This document shows, piece by piece, positions 1-13,565 of a stretch of 64,000 nt of DNA. The stretch lies in contig NC_090964.1 of NCBI RefSeq assembly GCF_040807025.1, forward strand, positions 8,332,214-8,396,213, given 5' to 3'. The number at the start of each line of letters is the position of its first letter. Positions within the stretch are counted from its first letter, which is position 1. A model generated the notes under the pieces. The model made no database searches. It saw only the letters and a program-made list of their open reading frames with translations, and was not told where the DNA came from. The position numbers and the translations under genes are program-made. The stretch comes from Struthio camelus. Lineage: Eukaryota; Chordata; Aves; Struthioniformes; Struthionidae.

Positions 1-1405
1 TCCTAAAGAAGCAGCAGTTAGGATCTCTAACACATTCACCTCCTGAGGATGTAATCATTTTGCCAAAATGTCTGAAATCTCTTGGGGGAAACCTGAGGGA
101 TGGCAAATGGCAGTGACTGGCCCCCAAGCTATGCAGCACGGGGCAGATCTTGGGAACCTTCCTTGGGGTGCTAGGAGCCCGTGACAGCCAGCAGAGTGAT
201 GCCCAAGGAGAGTTTGTAGGCCCTGGGATGGAAGAGTGACGTGGCTTATCTCCAGCCTCCACTTGAAGCTTGCGTTGCAACACTGACTCTGCAATACCCC
301 AGCTGTTTATGAAAGATAGGGACGTTATCTAGAAAGGCTAGTGGTATCTGTCATGCGTGTGTTGCGGAGGACACCAGGCTGCTCTGCCTGTGTGTCCTAG
401 TGGCATATTCTGGTTTTGAGATAACTTAGCTGAAGGGAGCACAACAGCGTTCAGAGCCTGGCATGAGTATTCATGCTTGATTACAAAGCAGGACGCCCCT
501 CTCCAAAAGGGAGGGCTGCAGTAATCAGGAAAGCGCAGAAATAACTTGTCGCTTCATGCAAACATCCCCCACCCATACACCTGCTCCAGGGCTCTTGTTT
601 CTCTGCTGTGACAGTCTGGTCCTGAATCCTGCCGGATCTTAGCTCTGTGTGTTGGAGAAAATTCCATTGCTGCCGGCAGAGAGAACTATTCTCAAATAAA
701 CTGCTATTGTTGGGGCTGCAATATCTGTTAGTGCTTTTCAAATGCTGCAGCATAGAAAAGGAACTAATCCCAGAGGTATGCTGAGATCATGACATGGGAA
801 AAACTTGTCAGCAACTATTTGGGCACTTACCTTCACGCTAGGTTTACGAGTCAACGAACAGCTCGCCTGCTTTACCCTTCCTGGCTGGGCCTGCCTACCA
901 AGGAGACTCGTACGTGAAGGGTACAAAGTAACAGGAATTAAAGGTTATGTTACTTTTAAACCAATTCCTGATACAACCAATGCTGATATCAACACCTAGG
1001 TAGTTTGTCTTCAGGCTGACGGACCCTTTGAAGTAGGGCAGCCCTTGTTAATTGAATGCTGAGGTTAAAGCTCTAGTCTGAGTCCCTGCATGGGCCAGAG
1101 CGTCCCTGGCGTGAAATGTCTCGTTAGCCACGTCTTAATGTTGACACCCGTCACAGGGAGTGCTTCCCTGACATGGGCACATCTGAACATGCAGGTTTTG
1201 CCCTGTTACAGTAGTCCCTGTGCTGTTACTGTTGCCTCCGGGGTTAGGAAGGGCTGTAAAAAGGCTCTGATTGCAGGCTGGGCACTGGTGCGATGATGGG
1301 AGCTCTGAGGGCAGCTGCATGTGAAATCAGGGTGTGCCCTGGGCAGAGCTGGGCCAGTCCTGCCTCCCGCATGTCCTGACCATGCGCACATCTCCCCCTC
1401 CGCAG
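1..1405 (+). other. AK2: AK2 intron (3' part)
   Basis: This is sequence upstream of the first visible AK2 exon, ending in a pyrimidine-rich acceptor (ctccccctccgcag). I see no exon, RNA gene or clear repeat in it. Confidence 0.85.
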
Positions 1406-3260
<1,855 letters not shown>

Positions 3261-3292
3261 GGCTCCATCCTAGGATGGAGTTCTCCTTTTTT

Positions 3293-3295
<3 letters not shown>

Positions 3296-3336
<41 letters not shown>

Positions 3337-3348
3337 TCTCTCTGTCTC
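3296..3348 (+). repeat. (TC)n microsatellite in AK2 3'UTR
   Basis: An almost pure TC dinucleotide run with two interruptions (CCATC and TGTC near its end) begins about 36 bp after the AK2 stop codon. It would lie in the 3'UTR of the long AK2 transcript. Confidence 0.95.
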
Positions 3349-3428
3349 TTTGGGGCTAGGGAGGGTGAAGAGCTAGCAGAGTAGAAGAAGGGATGATGCA
3401 GCCCAAGGCAGGGCTATGCAAATTCTCT

Positions 3429-3434
3429 ATTAAA
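3429..3434 (+). terminator. AK2: Candidate AK2 poly(A) signal ATTAAA
   Basis: The first poly(A)-type hexamer after the AK2 stop, 169 bp downstream. Further AATAAA hexamers occur at 3732-3737, 4216-4221 and 6132-6137, so the 3'UTR could be longer. Sequence alone cannot choose between them. Confidence 0.45.
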
Positions 3435-3731
3435 CAAGCTGTTAACGGTCTCTATCTCAGTATATGTGCATGTCAGTCTGTCTGCAGCTGCTGGTGATTT
3501 GGCCCCTAGAGGTCGCAGTGAGCCCAACCTCCAGTCATCTGCTGCCAGAAATGGGGTTTGCACCCCTTTGGATCAAAAGGCTTTAGTTTCCTTGTAGAGC
3601 TGTAGCTCCCTAGGAGAAAGAGATGCACTTTCTGCTGTTCCTGGCTGCTCTGCAGGGAACTAGCAGGAGAGTGGAGGTCGGGACTGAGTAGAGGGGCTAC
3701 AGACCTTCACAGGGTACCTCTGACTGCAGGA

Positions 3732-3737
3732 AATAAA
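3732..3737 (+). terminator. AK2: Candidate distal AK2 poly(A) signal AATAAA
   Basis: A canonical AATAAA lies 472 bp past the AK2 stop, followed by G/T-rich sequence (gctgcatgtgtcggctggggg). It is a stronger hexamer than the ATTAAA at 3429. Confidence 0.45.
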
Positions 3738-6700
3738 ACACGAGGGCTGCTTGTGGGAAGCGTATGAAAGGCTGCATGTGTCGGCTGGGGGAGCTGCTGT
3801 GGGAGGGAAAGCTTGGCTGCGTCTGTGAGTGCATCCTGCTGCTGCTCAGGGCTGGGTGAGAGCTTGTTCTCGTTGTGTGTTTCAGTCTCTGTGTGACAGC
3901 AAGCTCCCCTGGAGCGCAGTTTGTTTTCCTCCCCGTTCTGTTGGTGCTCATGGAGCAGACAGAAAGGGGGTGAGAGCTGGAGCTTTTCAGTCTCTCTTCA
4001 TCTCTGGACCCCTAAACCTTTTCCAGTTGAGGTGTGGACCCCCAAAATACTAAATGCTAGTGAGATGCTGTTTTCTCTTAACAAGACAGTGCGGCCAGTT
4101 GGGACCTGCTGAGGATAAGAATAGGACTTGGAAGTCAGTTTTCTCCTTGGCCAAAGCCACGGGAAGAGTGAAGAGAGATGAAGATGTGTTGAGCCTCTCC
4201 TGATCCCAAAGTCTAAATAAAGCCTTATTTCAAAATGAGTAATTTTTCAAGGCCTGGGAGACAGAGTTATTAACCACTGCTTTCACGTGCCCTTGAGCCA
4301 GCGACCTTCCTTATGAGATCACGGAAATGTACTTGTGTGGGTTTTTTTTGTGTTTTTTTTTTGTTGAGCAAATCAAACAGCTCAGTCTGGCTCTCCGTTT
4401 GAGGACATTGTGTGCGTTGTGGTTAGTGCCCCAGCTTCCCAGGACCTTATGTTGCTATATAGCAACCCTATAAGCTAGTAATGACCTTTGCCCCTGTAGG
4501 AATTCAGCTCTACCTAGAGGCCCCTGCTGTAAATACAGACTGGCCCAGATAAAACTTGCTGTCCTTTGGCCTTCCATCTATGTTTGCTGACTTAGTGTTA
4601 CTGAGTACCTTTCTCTTAGGGGAGATGACATGTCTCCCTCCGCTGTGTGCCAAGCTGCCATGGGTGGTGTGTCCAGAGCAGATGTCCAACCCTCAGGAAT
4701 CCTTTACTCTTTTTCTTGGTAATTTCTCTTTTTTCAGAAAATCATTCACTGTCACATTTACGTCCTTTCCAAGGAAACAATCTCTTCTCGTTCAGCAAAC
4801 TGGAAATAATCCTAGAAACTGAAAGCAGTCGTCTTGTTGCTCTTGAAAGCATGTGACTGCCGGGAGAGGGGTCTGAAAGTAACCAGTAGTTCTGGTTTCG
4901 TCAGCAGCCCGTAGTCCCCTGAGATTTCCCCAGATGGCCATTGCCTTGTTGCTCGTCTCTCGCTTTCCTGTGAAAGGGCAGCCCCAGCACGTGGAGTCAG
5001 TGTGCTGGGAGGTCAGGATAGCAGCAGCAGAACTGTTGTGCTGCAAGCAGCAGAGAGGAGACTGCGTACGTTAGAGCTGCTTCTTCATCTCGATGAATAT
5101 AAAGACATTACGAGCAGAAGCAGCTTTTATCTTGGCATTTCTTGGCCAGTTCATGTTCCTGGATTTGGTCAAGGTTTTACTCCACAGCAAGAACAATGTG
5201 TTCTTCCGCTCTTTGCTCCTTTCCTCCTCGTGTTCACTTTGTATCCAGCTCACCAGCCTTTCTCAGCCATAAACGATGATTCATTTTGGTTTTTTCCCCC
5301 TAAATCTATTTTTTTCTCTCTTTGTTCCCATTTATTCCAGCTGAGTGACTCCGTGAACCAGATGAGACACCACCAAACGCTGCACACTCTGCTACATCAC
5401 CCATTGCATCCCTCCCTGGGGCACGGGGGAGGCAGGGAGGGCAGTTGGGAAGGGGGTATGATTGCTAAGAGGGGAAAAAGAGGTGGTAGACAAGGGGAGT
5501 TGGGGTTGATTTGGTTGTTTTTTTGTTTGAAATTTTATTCATCAGAATCATTTTGAAGAGAAGACGCTCTTCTCTTTAGAAATCAGTGTTTGGGGAGGCA
5601 AAACAAGTGTAGAGGGAAACATCTATGCCGATGATCAGACCCAGGTCTTTGAACTGTTAGGAGGATAGGGCTAGATGCCGTTTCAGGCTTCTCCAGGACT
5701 TTCAGTGTTTGTCTCATGCGCCCCTAGTACTCTGCAGCCACTGTAAGGTTTGTTGTGATTTCTAAATTTGATTCCTGTCAGTAAGGACCAAAATGAACAA
5801 GTGACTCGTTAGCTCTGAATTGGAAAGAGAAAAGAGATGCCATGGTCTTTTCCTGGAAGTTTTGTTTTCTCTTGTTCCACTGCATTCCTCAACCCTGGCA
5901 CAGAGATTTCTCAAGGTTTTTCTGCTGCTGAACAGAGGGGCCATGGTTCTACTCCAAGCCTGCCTTACTTGGTGATAGGGTGACTTTTCTGCGATCTTGA
6001 GCAAACTGGAATTAGCATAACGCTGAAGAAATGCAAAAGAGACTTTCTTACTTGACTGCAAAAATGACACTTAATTGGTGTTTGCATTTCTTTATGGATC
6101 AAATGGTGCCTTGTCTAACCTCTGAATCAATAATAAAATAACCCCTTTACATTTTGTATCTGTTGCTGCGTCCTCTTTGACCTGCAGACTGCGTGGAAGA
6201 AGACAGGGGGCAGATGACAGCATAGCCTACTAACAATTGAGCAGGGTGCATCTTCTGGCCTGATCCTATCTCAAGGATGTTTTTCTGTGCACTGAAAAAT
6301 GCGGCTTGTAATGTATTTCTTTTCCTCGCTGAATGTGCTCCAATGCTGCGTTATCACCATAGCAATGTTGTCTCTTGCTGGTTGTCTCTCCTGTTTCTTG
6401 AGGTGTGGAGCTGAAAGCGCTGAGCCCCTGTGTCTCCTGACCTCTTTCTGGCCAGAGCTCCTTTCAGGTATTTTTACAGCTGACATAATTCCCAGCCATT
6501 TTTCCCCCTCCCTTCCCACTAGCATCGCTAGTGTGTGGAGGAGCTGATGTGCTTTCTTTCTCTTTCTCTCCTCCTGCAGCAACTGCAAGCCAAATATCAT
6601 CTTCTGTTCCCACTGATTTGTCCTGTGCCTCTCATGGCTTGTCGCATCCTCCCTTCCCCCACCGTGTCTCTCTAGCTACACACACAAAATCTGCTCTAAC

Positions 6701-7574
6701 AGAGGGTTTGAGAGCATTTTCTTGTCTCCCTTTATCTTGCCTCCACAGGGACCCTGACCCTCTGACTGGTTCTCTGAGGTATCCCAGAGAAAGGCTGTTC
6801 TTGATGTGCTGATGAAGGCTCTTTGTTTCTCCACAATGCCCTTGGTACCACGATTGCAGCCCTGCTTGTGGTTGGTGCTTTGATTTAGGCACTGTGAACA
6901 AACATCAGAAAGTGTCAGGGTGCATACGCCCATTTCCTCCAGAAATGACTGATTTCTTCAGCGTTATTGGGCTCTCTTGCTCCTCAGTCATTCAGTCTCC
7001 CTGTGCGCTAGTGTTTTTTCTTACCTCTCTGATTAACATCTTCTCTCCTTTGAAGGCAAGCTCGTGCTTCTCTGGCATTTGTGGTACTCTTCCCTCTTAT
7101 CTTTTGATGAGTGATGTTAAACTATGCTCTTCCTTGTTATTTGTGATTGTGCCTTCTCGCTACATGCCTACTGTTGTTTTAAAAAAAAACTTGTTCTGCC
7201 TGCTCCTCCAAAATTTCTAGTGCATGGGACAGAGACGTCTTGGCCCCTCTGAGTTGGGCTGCTTCCGTTTGATCCCCAACTTATCCAAGCGTGGAACGTG
7301 AAACGCGTTGTTGGGTCGCTATGGGAATGGGGTGCTGTGGAGAGGCTATTTTAGCTCAAGCAAGCCCACGTCCTCTGTACTTGGATCTGTTCTATGACCT
7401 GTCTCTGTCACGTTGACCTTGAATGTTTTCACAGCATGGGATGCTCTGCAGGTGCTGTAAATTCCTTCTGTTAAATGATTTCACTCCAGCAAGCTGCTTA
7501 TCAGGCATTCTTTTGAAAATTGTGTTCATATTTCATATGGACAATTATTCAGCAACTATAAAAGGGAAAAATTC

Positions 7575-7584
7575 CTATTTATAG
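7575..7584. promoter_or_regulatory. Perfect MEF2-type motif
   Basis: CTATTTATAG matches the MEF2 consensus exactly. It is isolated in intergenic DNA with no flanking evidence of an enhancer, so function is only a possibility. Confidence 0.25.
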
Positions 7585-8490
7585 CACAAGGACCAGCATC
7601 AAATAGGACACTGAATTCTCTCTGATAGAGGAGTGACCTGTTCTCTAATGCAGCAATACTTCTGCTGAAAAGAAGTGGCATCTTGGATGGGGGGAAGGGA
7701 TGAAAAGCCTTAGGCCATCTCTTTCCATTAAAGATGTGCTGCAGTCCTAAAAATGTAGTATCTGCCCTTCTCCCTTCCTGATGAAACCATCTGTGAAAGA
7801 TAATACTGCAGAACAACCTTTCATTGTGGATTTGTGGTGAGTAATAATGAGTGACTTGTGATGCCCTTATTTGGAGCTGGTCTTAAGTTTGTGATCGATG
7901 TCCGATCCCTGACCTTGGGCTGGGAGCAAGGGCAGTCATCGCAAAGTGTGTCTGCTGTGAAAAAATAGCACAAATCCCTGGCCTGTATAGAGCTTACACG
8001 AGGGGTGATCACAGTACGTGTATGTGCACAGCCCTGATGCAGAAAGAGCACGTGGGACTGAGGAACAAAGAACGGGCTGAGAGCAATGAATGGTGGGGAT
8101 GGAAAGGTGGGGAGAATGTGCGCTGGGCTGGTGCTGCGCAGCATGGCTCGGGGGACGTGCACAGTAACTGCTACAGAGAAGGTGAGTGCCTGTTTCGCCT
8201 GAGCCTGCCTCGAGTGATTGCGTCTCTGCTCTCCCTTCCCTTTCCCTAGGTATGTGAAGGCATGCCTTCCTCACCGTGGCCACGCTCGCATCACTGGCCT
8301 TTGCCTGCCACTGTTCTCCCACCCTGTCCTGTCCCTTCCCCTGGTTTCCAGGCTCTCTTTAAGAAGAGCTGCAGGGGGTGAGACCAATGAGGCCCTGGGA
8401 GGTAGAGGACCAGGAGATGGGATTCCCCCTTCTGTTGCTGTGGCAACGGTTGCGAAGGGAAGCAGCAAACCCCACGACCAGAGGGGTGTG

Positions 8491-8553
8491 ATGGGGAGGC
8501 TGCCTGGCTGCGGAGGAGTGCCATGGGGAGGCTCTGTGGCTGCGGAGGCAGGG
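8491..8553. repeat. 32-bp imperfect tandem duplication
   Basis: ATGGGGAGGCTGCCTGGCTG at 8491 recurs as ATGGGGAGGCTCTGTGGCTG at 8523, both followed by CGGAGG. The period is 32 bp. Confidence 0.8.
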
Positions 8554-9351
8554 CTGCAGTGACATCACGCTGGGGAGGTGGCGCAGAGTGAAGGCGAGTG
8601 GGAAAGGGAGAGCAAGGGAGGCTGCAGAGGGAAGGGAGCTGCATCAGGAGTGAGCTTCAGGGTGAGGTAAGAGACCCTCTGGAGGCAACGGGTCAGGGTG
8701 GGCCCCATGGGTGGGTGTGGGATCAGAGCCTTCCTCAGTGTCTGTCTGGCTAACGTGCTGATGTGAGCTGGCTCTTGGGCAGCAGCAAGAGTACAACGCC
8801 CTAATATCTGGCACCACAGGGCTTGGCTTTTGGACAGCAAGACCAGGTCAGAGCCCGGCTGGCTGGTGCTGAAGCTGCAAATGTGTCCCCCAGGACACCA
8901 GTGTGCATGTCACTCACTGCATGCTTGGAAGAGCCAGGAGTACCTGAAACTTCAGGATGGTCTAAAGGGAGTGGGAAGCATCCCTGGTCCCTCTGGAGAG
9001 GGGTGCCAGAGTCCCCTCTCAGGACTAGGGCACAAATTGTTGCACAAATGAGTCAGAAGTTGGGAAACCCAGTCTGCCCCTGTCTGCATCTAGCTAACAG
9101 GGGGCTGTAAGCAGAGCCGGTGCACTGGGACACAGCCAAGCAGTGTGCATTTGGGGAGGGTGTCCTAAACTACACATCTCTAGCAGCCTCAACACTTACC
9201 CTGCCAGTGCAGGAAGCAATAGTTCTGGGGAAGGCAGCCAGGTACGTGTTTATTGCCAGGAGCTACCTGGATGTTGATCCTGGGGATCTGCAGACCTGGA
9301 AGGCAGAATAATGAAGTCCTTGAATCTGCCCTGGATGTCATGTTGCCTTTT

Positions 9352-9384
9352 AGCATAACGGTAGCATAACGGTTGCATAACGGG
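9352..9384. repeat. Triple 11-bp repeat with TAACGG cores
   Basis: Three adjoining units AGCATAACGGT, AGCATAACGGT and TGCATAACGGG. Each contains TAACGG, which fits the MYB-family core YAAC(G/T)G. Confidence 0.85.
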
Positions 9385-9995
9385 ATCCAATCTGCTAGCA
9401 GAGAACAAGGGGTGACGGTCACCTTTGTGCCCTGCAGCAGCACAGTGGTACCTAAGCACTGTACTGGCCAATGGCCGGGGGTGAATTTCATCTCTTTCTA
9501 ATCCAAAAGTTAGGGTGAAAGAATGAGCCCAACGCTTGAAAAAGTTGGTGATATTACAGCTTGGCAGAGAGGCATATAGACTCTATACCTACCAGCAGGC
9601 TGGACAGCAGGACCATGCAGCATGTTAGCAGGCTAGAAAGTGAGTTCATTAGCACCCCCTCACCCTGTGCTAACTTGATTTCATCCACCAGGATCCACAA
9701 TGTGTATCTGACTACAGAAAGTGCATCTGGGTTCAGAAAACCCATTGCTGGCAACCCCCTGTGGGTGTCAGAAACTAGTTACTGGGGTGGAGATGGAATC
9801 TCAGCTGAGCCAATGCCCTTGACACAACTGTTTTGTTAAAATCATTTTCACGCGTTTCCCATGTTTGCAGACTGCAAGAAGTTACCTAAAGGACTGGGGA
9901 CAGCAGTGGGGACACAGAGAGATGCAGCCAGGAACGCTTGAGTGTATATGAGAGAGCAGAATTGCAATAAGGAGAATAAATATGCTTTAATTAGG

Positions 9996-10028
9996 CAAGG
10001 ATGTTGATGCAAGGATGTTGATACAAGG
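9996..10028. repeat. 14-bp tandem repeat, about 2.4 copies
   Basis: CAAGGATGTTGATG is followed directly by CAAGGATGTTGATA and a partial CAAGG. A small local slippage duplication. Confidence 0.85.
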
Positions 10029-13000
10029 TGCATGACCCTGCCCCATGACAGTACAGATACTGGGTCTATATAGAGCATTTGGGAGTGGCCTGGGGTGGCT
10101 ACACAGCAGCTTACTTTATGGTAAGTCTGCAAACTGCAACAGATTGTGCTGCTGTGTGTGACTTACAGGGGAGTGTTGAGTCAGAGGCCCCACAGCTGAA
10201 GGCCTTCAGAAGCAGGCTGGCTGAGGGGAGGTTGCAGTGTGGCTACAGGGCCAGCTACATTTGGTGTCTCTGACACGGGCACATGAGGAAGGAGAAGCCC
10301 TGCTAGCACCTCTCTTTATGCTGGCTTTCAGTGGGAGGGAGCCAGCAGGGACTTGCTGAGGATGGGCCCAAGCAGTCACAAGCGTCCCTGCCTGGTGCTG
10401 CCCAAGCCGGGCTCCTGTTTGCGGTTTGGAAAGGAGGTAGGGAGGAGTTAACGTCGTCCTCCTGCAGTTTCCTTCCCTGACGCTAGTCGCTGGCCATGCA
10501 GAACTGCAAACACGGCTAGGGCTGTTCCTAAGTCATGTTGCAACTTGATTTTTCAAGGCTATTCAAAATTTAGTGGGGATATGAGACCAGGACCTTTTAC
10601 AAGCAAAAAGCCTCATGACAACCCTCCTACTCCCTGACCTTCTCCACTGCTCAGCTGTTTCTCCTTGCTGTTCCCCCTATAACTTGTCTACATTGTGAAG
10701 GGAACAATCACGTGAAAATTACATAGTCTGTGCCTCCACATCAGCTAAAGCAGCTGAGTCTACAACATGCTTTGAGTGCCTTCAAGCAGTCACGCTCTGC
10801 AGTGGTGCTATATTCTCTGCACATCTGGTCCCTACCACAGGCAATCACTGGGCAGATGTGGGACCTTTTTGTAGTGCTGCTTTTGCACAGGAGGAGGGAT
10901 GGCAGGTGCTTTCACTTGCCAAGGATACAGCAAACAGATGCACTGGGAACTTGTGATCTGCTGATACCTGGCCCCTAACACATGCCTGCTTGGGAAAAAA
11001 GGGCTACAGACCTGCAAGCTGCTGTGGAGGCCTGGGGCACCAGGAGGAGCTGCCTTTTGTGCCAGTGTCCAGAGAGGGCCCTGTCAGCTAAGCTAGGTCC
11101 TGCAAGATGTTTTAATCCTTCCTGTTCCGTGGTCTATCTTAGCTGGGACTCCACTGCAGGGGCTGTTTTCCAGTTCCTTTGGCAGGGACACACACAGGCA
11201 CTCACAGACATGGATCTTGTGTTTGTTTTCACTCCTTATCTGGTATGTTGAAAGCCAATGGGGCAAGCAGCTCAGCAGGTACGCCAGGGAGAGAGGGTGG
11301 GTGTGTTTCTGTTACTGTCTGGGCCACCCTGGAGTCCCCTCTACCGTCTCACTAAACACCAGCTGGAATTTCCCTCTGCTGAGGTGGCTGTTTGTATAAT
11401 AGCCAAGGTCACTTGAGCAATCAATAGTTCCCTAGTTCTTAACGGAAATATTATCCCTCTGCTTAGCCAAATCAGCATTTACATCTCTGTTAGAAACCTG
11501 GCCTTAGCTCTTGCTAACTCCGAGGGGATCTAAAGGCGTTCTTGCCCTACCTGGGTCGCACCCTGTTGCTTTTTTTTCCCCTCCTATCAGTGTCACCTTT
11601 TCTCAGTGTCACTGAGAAGGGCTGGAAGCATATGGAGAAATTGCCAAAGCTGTCCGACTCTCTTCAGTCTCAGCCTCCCTCCTGGCTGTCCCCCAGCAGC
11701 TCATTCTCTGCACTTGCTGCTCTGAGGAGGGCAGTAAGGACAGAGTCAATGGGATTCACACAGCCAAGTGTGCTACTAATACAAACCCCAATCCACAAGC
11801 TCCAGGAGAACTTGGCTCAGCCACTGCTAGCAAGAGAAAAGTCGCTCCCTTCATGCAGCAGGACCTGTATCCCAGGTCAGGGCAGAACCGGGGCTGGAAG
11901 ACAAGGTGCCCATAGTAAGGCTCCACGGCTGCAAATTAACTTCCCTTGCAAACAGGCAAAGGCACTGACTCCCTGGAGCTCGATTTCCGCTGGTTCCATC
12001 GCAGACAGCCAAAGGCTGGGCCTTGGCTCTGGAGTTTCCTCTCACTGGAGGAGACTATGGGTTTTGTTCTGCTACTGGGACAGCTGGAACGTCCTTGCCG
12101 GGTATTGTTAGGGTCTCTGAGCATCTGTCACTTCAAAATCAGAAAAGGTCATGGAGACCCAAGAGAAACCCACTTCCCCTCTTCAGTGGAACTCTTCTTT
12201 CTGCCTCACACATGCTTTTGTTGCCATCTCTCACATGCCAAACGCAGGAACAAACACTGGGGCTTGGCAGGGCTCAGGGCCTTGGCTTGTACGATGGGAA
12301 AGAGGCATTCTTGGTCCTCAGCCCAGGGACAGGGCTCTGCTCCGTGTCCATTGCCAGTTTCCCCAGCTGTGATTTTGTTCTTATCCCGTGCCGAGAGCAC
12401 TGTTCTTAACACATCTGGGGCTAAGCAGCACCCCTGGGTGCTAGGCTATGAATCCTGCAGGGAATCCATGGAGAGGGAGAAGGAATAGCTGGAGCAAGAA
12501 CCAGAGCTACGTAAACGCCAGCATGCCACTGTGCTTGAGCTGCACATTCTAGCAGGAAGTGCAGGAGTAGCAGCACTGCACACTGAGAGGCTTTTCCCCA
12601 AATGTGCATGACTGCAGCAAAGGGAGGCTGTATACAGTGAGGCTGTCTCTGTTTTGCTTACATAGTGCTGCTACTGCCAACACTTGCCCCCGAGAGACTG
12701 CAGGGGGAGGGAACCCACGGCTTGCAGATAGCTGGGAGGCACTCGGCAGCTCCTTTGGTTTTCACAGCAGGCACGGGACCTTTCCTAGCACTCGAGGCAA
12801 CTAGGATGGCAGCCTGGAGCAGAAAGGCCAGGCCTGGACAGATGAGAGATGGCCACAGCTGGAGCCTTCCTGCTAGAAGGATGCTTTGGAGCTACAGCAG
12901 GGCCTAGTTTCTGAGTAGTGGCTGAGGTCCCAGTGCATACTGACCACCCTGTAAACCTCCTGCTCAGCTCTCCACTGTGGACAGTCCAACCTCATCAGAG

Positions 13001-13514
13001 AATGTTTAAGCAAACTAGTCCCTGTTCTGACTAAGGCAACCCATGGATGAGACCAGCCCTAGAGAGGGAAGGGGTTCTCATGGTGGTGCTGGGGTCAGCT
13101 GGGAGTGGAGGGAGGGAGGAGAAGAACTTCCTGGCTGAAGTACCCATGGGCTCTGCTTGAAGTTAGAGAGAATGGGCTTGTGGTCTTGGCATCAGGCCAG
13201 GAGAGGGAAGGGGTGGGTCAGTGACAAACCCCAACAGAACAAACCCTGTTCACCTTTCCGTGCCAGCCCAGGCACGAAGGATGCTCCAAGCTACAGCTTC
13301 ACTCTCCCCCTGCCCACCCCATTCTGCTGCAGACAGACAGCAGAAAGCAGAGCACAGGGCTCCCGCAAGAGCAGCTCTGGACTGAATCGGGCTCAGGGCA
13401 GGGGCTTAGCAGCCAAGTGTCCGGCTAGGGAAATATCACGTGTGAGACAGAGGGACCCTCCTCAAGCTGATTTTCAAAGTGAGAAGCTCATACATTTCCC
13501 ACCTGGTAAATGCT

Positions 13515-13565
13515 GGCTCAGTCCTCTGGAAAATGAGACATGTTTTCCTCACTGCAAGGCCAGAG
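13515..13565 (+). repeat. Possible MIR-like SINE relic
   Basis: GGCTCAGTCCTCTGGAAAAT followed by GAGACATG...CCTCAC resembles the MIR stretch CTCAGTTTCCTCATCTGTAAAATGGG...CCTCAC. The match is short and degraded. Confidence 0.25.

Noticed and set aside
5002-5556. 184-codon open frame downstream of AK2
   Set aside because: Phe/Leu/Ser-rich with no homology; it falls in plausible 3' flank or intergenic sequence.
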